Shown here piece after piece: positions 13,629-16,909 of a stretch of DNA of 16,909 bases. Each line of letters opens with the position of its first letter. The first letter of the stretch is position 1. The position numbers were made by a program, and so were the translations under genes. This stretch comes from Rhodoferax sp. (GTDB lineage: Bacteria; Pseudomonadota; Gammaproteobacteria; Burkholderiales; Burkholderiaceae_C). Under the pieces are notes generated by a model, which searched no databases, was not told the origin of the DNA, and worked only from the letters and a program-made list of their open reading frames with translations. The DNA lies in NCBI GenBank assembly GCA_028711355.1, contig JAQTSL010000037.1:1-16909 (forward strand), given 5' to 3'.

Positions 13629-14453
13629 TTACTTCTTGCGACGCGACACGATCATGACCTGCGTGCGCTTGTTGTTACGGGTACGGTATCCCTTGGTCAG
13701 ATTACCCCAAGGATCGACTGGATGACGACCTTCACCGGTCTTTCCTTCACCCCCACCGTGCGGGTGATCAACCGGGTTCATCACCACACCGCGAACGGTC
13801 GGGCGGATGCCGCGCCAGCGTGTGGCACCGGCCTTGCCAAGTTGGCGCAGGCTGTGTTCTTCGTTGGCAACCTGGCCCAGTGTGGCCCGGCAGTCAATAT
13901 GAATCTTGCGCACTTCGCCCGAACGCATACGCACCTGGGCGTAGGTTCCCTCACGCGCCAGCAGCGTGGCAGAAGCACCCGCAGAACGAACCACCTGGGC
14001 ACCCTTGCCCACCTGGAGTTCAATGCAGTGCACCACCGAGCCCACCGGAATGTTACGCACTGGCAAGGTATTGCCAACACGGATCGGGGCTTCTGCACCA
14101 CTCATGATCGACGCGCCAACCTCAAGGCCGCGCGGAGCGATGATGTAGCGACGCTCGCCGTCTGCGTAACAAACCAGGGCAATGTGTGCCGAACGGTTGG
14201 GGTCGTATTCAATACGTTCAACTTTGGCGGCGATGCCGTCTTTGTTGCGCAAGAAATCGACCACGCGATAGTGATGTTTGTGACCACCGCCCTTATGACG
14301 GGTAGTGATGTGGCCGTTGTTGTTGCGACCGGCTTGCTGGAATTGCGGCTCCAGCAGCGCTGCATGCGGCGCACCCTTGTGCAAGGTTTCGCGCGAGATC
14401 TTCACCACGCCACGACGGCCAGGTGAAGTAGGTTTCATTTTGATCACAGCCAT
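13629..14453 (-). CDS. rplB: 50S ribosomal protein L2
   Basis: L2 (274 residues, 273 in Escherichia coli) is needed for subunit joining and peptidyl transferase activity. MAVIKMKPTSPGRRGVV is the usual start. The C-terminal block VVMNPVDHPHGGGEGKTGEG contains the essential histidine near the peptidyl transferase centre, followed by a basic tail ending in RRKK. It lies 2 bp after rplW, which suggests coupled translation. A long open frame on the opposite strand across this gene is a shadow caused by GC-rich codon use. Confidence 0.97.
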   Translation of the reverse strand: MAVIKMKPTSPGRRGVVKISRETLHKGAPHAALLEPQFQQAGRNNNGHITTRHKGGGHKHHYRVVDFLRNKDGIAAKVERIEYDPNRSAHIALVCYADGERRYIIAPRGLEVGASIMSGAEAPIRVGNTLPVRNIPVGSVVHCIELQVGKGAQVVRSAGASATLLAREGTYAQVRMRSGEVRKIHIDCRATLGQVANEEHSLRQLGKAGATRWRGIRPTVRGVVMNPVDHPHGGGEGKTGEGRHPVDPWGNLTKGYRTRNNKRTQVMIVSRRKK

Positions 14454-14455
14454 GA

Positions 14456-14782
14456 TTACGCAGCCTCCCCGCCAAGGTTGATTTCCTGGCCCGGCTTGAG
14501 CATCACGTAGGCTTTGCGAACATTGTCGCGACGCCCCATTGATTTGCCAAAGCGCTTGCTTTTGCCCTTGGTATTCACCACCGATACGCCCTTGACTTCC
14601 ACCTTGAACATCAATTCCACTGCGGCCTTGATTTCATATTTGGTGGCATCTTGCAGCACCTTGAAGGTCACTGCATTGCTTTTTTCTGCAACCGCCGTGG
14701 CTTTTTCAGACACGATCGGCGCAACCAGCACCTGCATTAGACGACCTTCATCGAATTTTTTAGTTTGGGTTCCGTGGCTCAT
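14456..14782 (-). CDS. rplW: 50S ribosomal protein L23
   Basis: L23 (108 residues, 100 in Escherichia coli) is at the exit tunnel and docks trigger factor and signal recognition particle. The core starts at VLVAPIVSEKATAVAEK, with the RNA-binding loop VNTKGKSKRFGKSMGRR and the end KAYVMLKPGQEI. The roughly 17 residues before the core (from MSHGTQTKKFDEGRL) are an N-terminal extension seen in relatives; a Met at residue 16 is an alternative start. The chosen ATG overlaps the rplD stop as ATGA, which supports it through translational coupling. Confidence 0.95.
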   Translation of the reverse strand: MSHGTQTKKFDEGRLMQVLVAPIVSEKATAVAEKSNAVTFKVLQDATKYEIKAAVELMFKVEVKGVSVVNTKGKSKRFGKSMGRRDNVRKAYVMLKPGQEINLGGEAA

Positions 14783-15399
14783 GCGAACATCTCCTGCAGT
14801 TGGCTCATGGCCGCCTTGGTCACCAGCACCTTGCGGTAGTGCACCAGCGACAACGGATCTGCGTAACGCGGCTCAACCACCAACACATTGACCAGGTTGC
14901 GCGATGCAAGGTAGAGGTTTTCGTCAACCTCATCGGCAATCAGCAGCACCGAGTCAAGGTTCATGGCCTTGAACTTGGCTGCCAGCTCCTTGGTCTTGGG
15001 TGACTCAACTGTCAATGAATCCACCACCGCCAGACGACCTTCACGCGCCAACTGCGAGAAGATCGACGCCATACCAGCGCGGTACATCTTTTTGTTGATC
15101 TTTTGGGTAAAATTTTCGTCAGGCATATTCGGAAAAATCCGACCGCCGCCACGCCATAGCGGCGACGACGTCATGCCAGCACGGGCACGACCGGTCCCCT
15201 TTTGCTTAAACGGTTTTTTGGTCGAGTGACGCACTTGCTCGCGGTCTTTTTGAGCGCGAGTGCCTTGACGGGCATTGGCCTGGAACGCGACAACGACCTG
15301 GTGCACCAGGTCTTCGTTGTAAGCGCGTCCAAACACAGCTTCAGGTACATCCAGCTTGGACGCGACCTGACCTTGATCATTGAGGAGTTCGATCTGCAT
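14779..15399 (-). CDS. rplD: 50S ribosomal protein L4
   Basis: L4 (206 residues, 201 in Escherichia coli) binds 23S rRNA, and its long loop reaches the exit tunnel. The loop is the basic block around QKDREQVRHSTKKPFKQKG and GTGRARAGMTSSPLWRGGG, matching the family. In Escherichia coli L4 also represses its own operon by binding the S10 leader RNA; whether it does so here is open, but the rpsJ-rplC spacer holds candidate leader hairpins. The gene starts at the rplC stop (TGATG, one-base overlap) and overlaps rplW by 4 bp. Confidence 0.96.
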   Translation of the reverse strand: MQIELLNDQGQVASKLDVPEAVFGRAYNEDLVHQVVVAFQANARQGTRAQKDREQVRHSTKKPFKQKGTGRARAGMTSSPLWRGGGRIFPNMPDENFTQKINKKMYRAGMASIFSQLAREGRLAVVDSLTVESPKTKELAAKFKAMNLDSVLLIADEVDENLYLASRNLVNVLVVEPRYADPLSLVHYRKVLVTKAAMSQLQEMFA

Positions 15400-16076
15400 C
15401 AGTTCGCTCCTTTAGCTTGTACCACAGCCTTGACCGCCGGACGAACCGTGACAAAACCGCCGGCCGAACCCGGAATGGCGCCCTTGATCATCAAGAGCTG
15501 ACGCGCTTCATCGACCCGGACGATGTCCAAATTTTGCGTGGTGACTACGTCGTCACCCAGATGACCCGTCATGCGCTTGCCCGGAAACACGCGACCCGGA
15601 TCCTGCGCCATACCAATCGAACCCGGCACATTGTGCGAACGGCTGTTACCGTGCGATGCGCGCTGGGACTTCATGTGGTGGCGTTTGATCGTGCCCGCAA
15701 AACCCTTGCCAATGGTGGTCCCTTGAACATCCACTTTTTGACCGGCCGCAAACACTGCGTTAACGGGCACATTGCTACCCGACGGATATTGGGCAGCAGT
15801 TTCAGCGGTGACGCGGAACTCCTGGATGATTTCACCGGCTTCGACACCCGCCTTGGCGAGGTGCCCAGCGGTTGGCTTGTTGACGCGCGACGCTTTCTTC
15901 GCACCAAACGTTACCTGCAAGGCAACGTAGCCATCGTTCTCCTGGGTTTTGACCTGGGTCACTCGGTTGTTTGACACATCCACCACCGTGACAGGAACAG
16001 CATTCCCGTCATCGGTGAACAGACGCATCATGCCCACCTTGCGCCCCAGCAACCCTAAGTGATTGCTCAGACTCAT
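15399..16076 (-). CDS. rplC: 50S ribosomal protein L3
   Basis: L3 (225 residues, 209 in Escherichia coli) reaches the peptidyl transferase centre and is one of the first proteins to bind 23S rRNA. The start MSLSNHLGLLGRKVGMMRLF fits the family and has GGAG 6 bases upstream; an upstream in-frame Met at 16121 lies within a hairpin region and is unlikely. The block HNVPGSIGMAQDPGRVFPG keeps the Gln (residue 158) that matches Escherichia coli Gln150, the target of the PrmB methyltransferase. The gene has its own 201 bp upstream spacer with a promoter and hairpins. It ends overlapping the rplD start by one base. Confidence 0.96.
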   Translation of the reverse strand: MSLSNHLGLLGRKVGMMRLFTDDGNAVPVTVVDVSNNRVTQVKTQENDGYVALQVTFGAKKASRVNKPTAGHLAKAGVEAGEIIQEFRVTAETAAQYPSGSNVPVNAVFAAGQKVDVQGTTIGKGFAGTIKRHHMKSQRASHGNSRSHNVPGSIGMAQDPGRVFPGKRMTGHLGDDVVTTQNLDIVRVDEARQLLMIKGAIPGSAGGFVTVRPAVKAVVQAKGAN

Positions 16077-16090
16077 TGTTTTCTCCGTAA

Positions 16091-16138
16091 CTCTCACCGG
16101 TGCAACTTCAATTGGCTGCACACGTTGTGCTGTGAGAG
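16091..16138 (-). promoter_or_regulatory. Hairpin next to the rplC ribosome binding site
   Basis: On the minus strand CTCTCAC (16138-16132) pairs with GTGAGAG (16097-16091), a perfect 7 bp stem. An inner 5 bp stem GTGCA/TGCAC lies at 16121-16117 and 16104-16100. The stem ends 4 bases before the GGAG ribosome binding site of rplC. It could expose or hide that site and so control translation of rplC and the coupled genes behind it. Confidence 0.5.
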
Positions 16139-16146
16139 ACTGTTAA

Positions 16147-16183
16147 TAAAACTCTTCAACCAAAGCCAGCCTTGACTGAAGAG
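16147..16183 (-). terminator. Terminator-like hairpin with T-run between rpsJ and rplC
   Basis: Reading the minus strand, CTCTTCA (16183-16177) pairs with TGAAGAG (16158-16152). Inside, CAAGG pairs with CTTTG (one G-T pair) around a CTGG loop, and TTTTATTAA follows. This is a good intrinsic terminator or attenuator form, 95 bp after the rpsJ stop. It would end transcripts coming from tuf-rpsJ. Because it lies right at the predicted start of the downstream promoter, it would form the 5' end of that transcript. Confidence 0.6.
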
Positions 16184-16189
16184 CCTGTG

Positions 16190-16218
16190 ATTATAGCCAC
16201 AGCTTGCTAGCAAAACAA
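16190..16218 (-). promoter_or_regulatory. Predicted sigma-70 promoter for rplC and the rest of the S10 operon
   Basis: On the minus strand a perfect TATAAT (16195-16190) is preceded after 17 bp by TTGTTT (16218-16213), three of six matches to the -35 consensus. The predicted transcript would start near 16183, giving a leader of about 107 bases before rplC. The upstream sequence to about 16245 is AT-rich, which could help promoter strength. Confidence 0.6.
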
Positions 16219-16246
16219 ACTGCGACCACAATTCAAATTGTTTTGC
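16210..16246. repeat. 9 bp perfect inverted repeat over the -35 region
   Basis: GCAAAACAA (16210-16218) and TTGTTTTGC (16238-16246) are exact reverse complements with a 19-base gap. The left arm contains the predicted -35 element of the rplC promoter. Inside the gap-side region ACAATT-CA-AATTGT (16228-16241) is a further palindrome. It may be a regulator site, or an RNA hairpin at the end of the rpsJ transcript. Confidence 0.5.
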
Positions 16247-16277
16247 CCACCTTTCGTGTTGGGTAAAACACATTCAA

Positions 16278-16592
16278 TCACTGCAATTTGATTTCGACAT
16301 CAACACCGGCAGGCAGGTCAAGCTTCATCAAAGCATCCACCGTCTTGTCGGTCGGATCGACAATGTCCATCAAACGCTGGTGCGTGCGAATTTCAAACTG
16401 GTCACGGCTGGTCTTGTTGACGTGCGGTGAACGCAAAATATCAAAACGCTTCATGCGGGTCGGCAGTGGAACCGGTCCCTTGACAATGGCGCCAGTACGT
16501 TTGGCGGTGTCAACGATTTCGGCAGCGGACTGGTCGATCAGCTTGTAATCGAACGCCTTGAGGCGAATGCGGATTTTTTGTTTGGTTGCCAT
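16278..16592 (-). CDS. rpsJ: 30S ribosomal protein S10 (NusE)
   Basis: S10 (104 residues, 103 in Escherichia coli) is part of the 30S head and, as NusE, also joins NusB in transcription antitermination. QKIRIRLKAFDYKLIDQSA, GPVPLPTR and DILRSPHVNKTSRDQFEIRTH are the expected blocks. It lies 132 bp after tuf with two REP-like palindromes in the gap, and 201 bp before rplC with promoter and hairpin signals. It may thus be transcribed mainly with the str genes (tuf side). Only a weak AGAAAG ribosome binding site precedes the ATG. Confidence 0.97.
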   Translation of the reverse strand: MATKQKIRIRLKAFDYKLIDQSAAEIVDTAKRTGAIVKGPVPLPTRMKRFDILRSPHVNKTSRDQFEIRTHQRLMDIVDPTDKTVDALMKLDLPAGVDVEIKLQ

Positions 16593-16604
16593 CTTGTTTC
16601 TTTC

Positions 16605-16716
16605 TAATCAGTTGAGGACAGAGCACGCTCACTGCGTGTAGCTTTGGTCTGTCCCCCAAACAATTTACTAAGTTTCGGACAGAGCTGACTCACTGCGTGT
16701 AGCTTTGGTCTGTCCC
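16605..16716. repeat. Two palindromic REP-like units between tuf and rpsJ
   Basis: Units at 16616-16655 and 16677-16716 (40 bp each, 61 bp apart) share GGACAGAG, then ACTGCGTGTAGCTTTGGTCTGTCCC. The arms GGACAGA and TCTGTCC form a 7 bp stem; the first unit can also pair CACGC with GCGTG around TCACT. The stretch from 16605, TAATCAGTTGAGGACAGAG, matches the units next to rpsQ closely, so the two groups look related. The units lie between tuf and rpsJ and have no T-run after the stem. Confidence 0.8.
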
Positions 16717-16724
16717 GCAAAATA

Positions 16725-16909
16725 TCAGGCTATCACCTTGGCCACCACACCGGCACCGACGGTACGGCCACCTTCGCGAATCGCAAAGCGCAGGCCTTCT
16801 TCCATGGCGATCGGGGCAATCAGCTTGACGGTGATTGACACATTGTCGCCCGGCATCACCATTTCTTTGCCTTCGGGCAGCTCAATGGCACCGGTGACGT
16901 CAGTCGTGC
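16725..16909 (-). CDS. tuf: Elongation factor Tu, C-terminal part (cut by window)
   Basis: The last 61 codons of EF-Tu, which carries aminoacyl-tRNA to the ribosome. The reading on the minus strand gives DVTGAIELPEGKEMVMPGDN, then VKLIAPIAMEEGLRFAIREG and GRTVGAGVVAKVIA before a TGA stop. This is the third beta-barrel domain, which contacts the tRNA T-stem. The 5' part lies beyond the right edge. Its place directly upstream of rpsJ is the usual str-to-S10 arrangement. Bacteria of this group often have a second tuf copy elsewhere. Confidence 0.97.
   Translation of the reverse strand, partial: TTDVTGAIELPEGKEMVMPGDNVSITVKLIAPIAMEEGLRFAIREGGRTVGAGVVAKVIA

Noticed and set aside
12720..14426. A 568-codon open frame on the plus strand opposite rplV, rpsS and rplB.
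   Set aside because: It lies wholly antisense to three well-recognised ribosomal protein genes, has no family likeness and no ribosome binding site. Long shadow frames are common opposite highly biased, GC-rich codon use.

Overview
The window is a GC-rich, densely packed bacterial chromosome segment with 24 protein-coding genes, two of them cut by the window edges. Gene content points to a betaproteobacterium of the Burkholderiales, most likely family Comamonadaceae (Rhodoferax-like). The clues are the tuf-rpsJ-rplC gene order, an rpsC with a long charged tail, an EIIA-HPr-EI phosphotransferase set without sugar permease genes, and a c-type/b-type cytochrome pair. The genus is an inference from protein flavour, not from a search. 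No tRNA, rRNA, CRISPR array, prophage or insertion sequence was seen, and no stretch over 300 bases lacks a gene.

Left part (1-5233): the 3' part of purU (formyltetrahydrofolate deformylase) runs into psd (phosphatidylserine decarboxylase) on the opposite strand, with an 8 bp overlap of the two gene ends. psd is divergent from a LysR-type regulator gene. Next comes a tight operon-like trio: glcD (FAD-linked glycolate oxidase subunit) and two membrane genes of the LrgA/CidA and LrgB families. The plant relative of LrgAB, PLGG1, moves glycolate and glycerate, so this trio reads as a glycolate uptake and oxidation unit.

Middle part (5277-10934): on the minus strand lie EIIA(Man), ptsH and ptsI, a phosphorelay with no EIIB/EIIC permease here, probably regulatory. 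Behind it lie a DUF4197 exported protein and a cytochrome c'-type protein. The cytochrome gene is divergent from a cytochrome b561-family membrane protein gene. A GNAT acetyltransferase gene meets a Prx5-type peroxiredoxin gene tail to tail.

Right part (10961-16909, minus strand): the S10 ribosomal protein operon (rpsJ, rplC, rplD, rplW, rplB, rpsS, rplV, rpsC, rplP, rpmC, rpsQ) is preceded by the 3' end of tuf. It does not continue into rplN and the spc genes. Instead it ends in three 53 bp tandem palindromic repeats and an intrinsic terminator, followed by the peroxiredoxin gene.

The most unusual non-coding structure is of two kinds. First, related palindromic REP-like repeats sit at both edges of the S10 operon in outward orientation, with a compensatory base-pair change between the two groups. 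Second, a 201 bp rpsJ-rplC spacer holds a 9 bp inverted repeat, a promoter with a perfect TATAAT, a terminator-like hairpin and a second hairpin just before the rplC ribosome binding site. It looks like a transcription or autoregulation control point placed inside the operon, one gene later than the Escherichia coli S10 leader.
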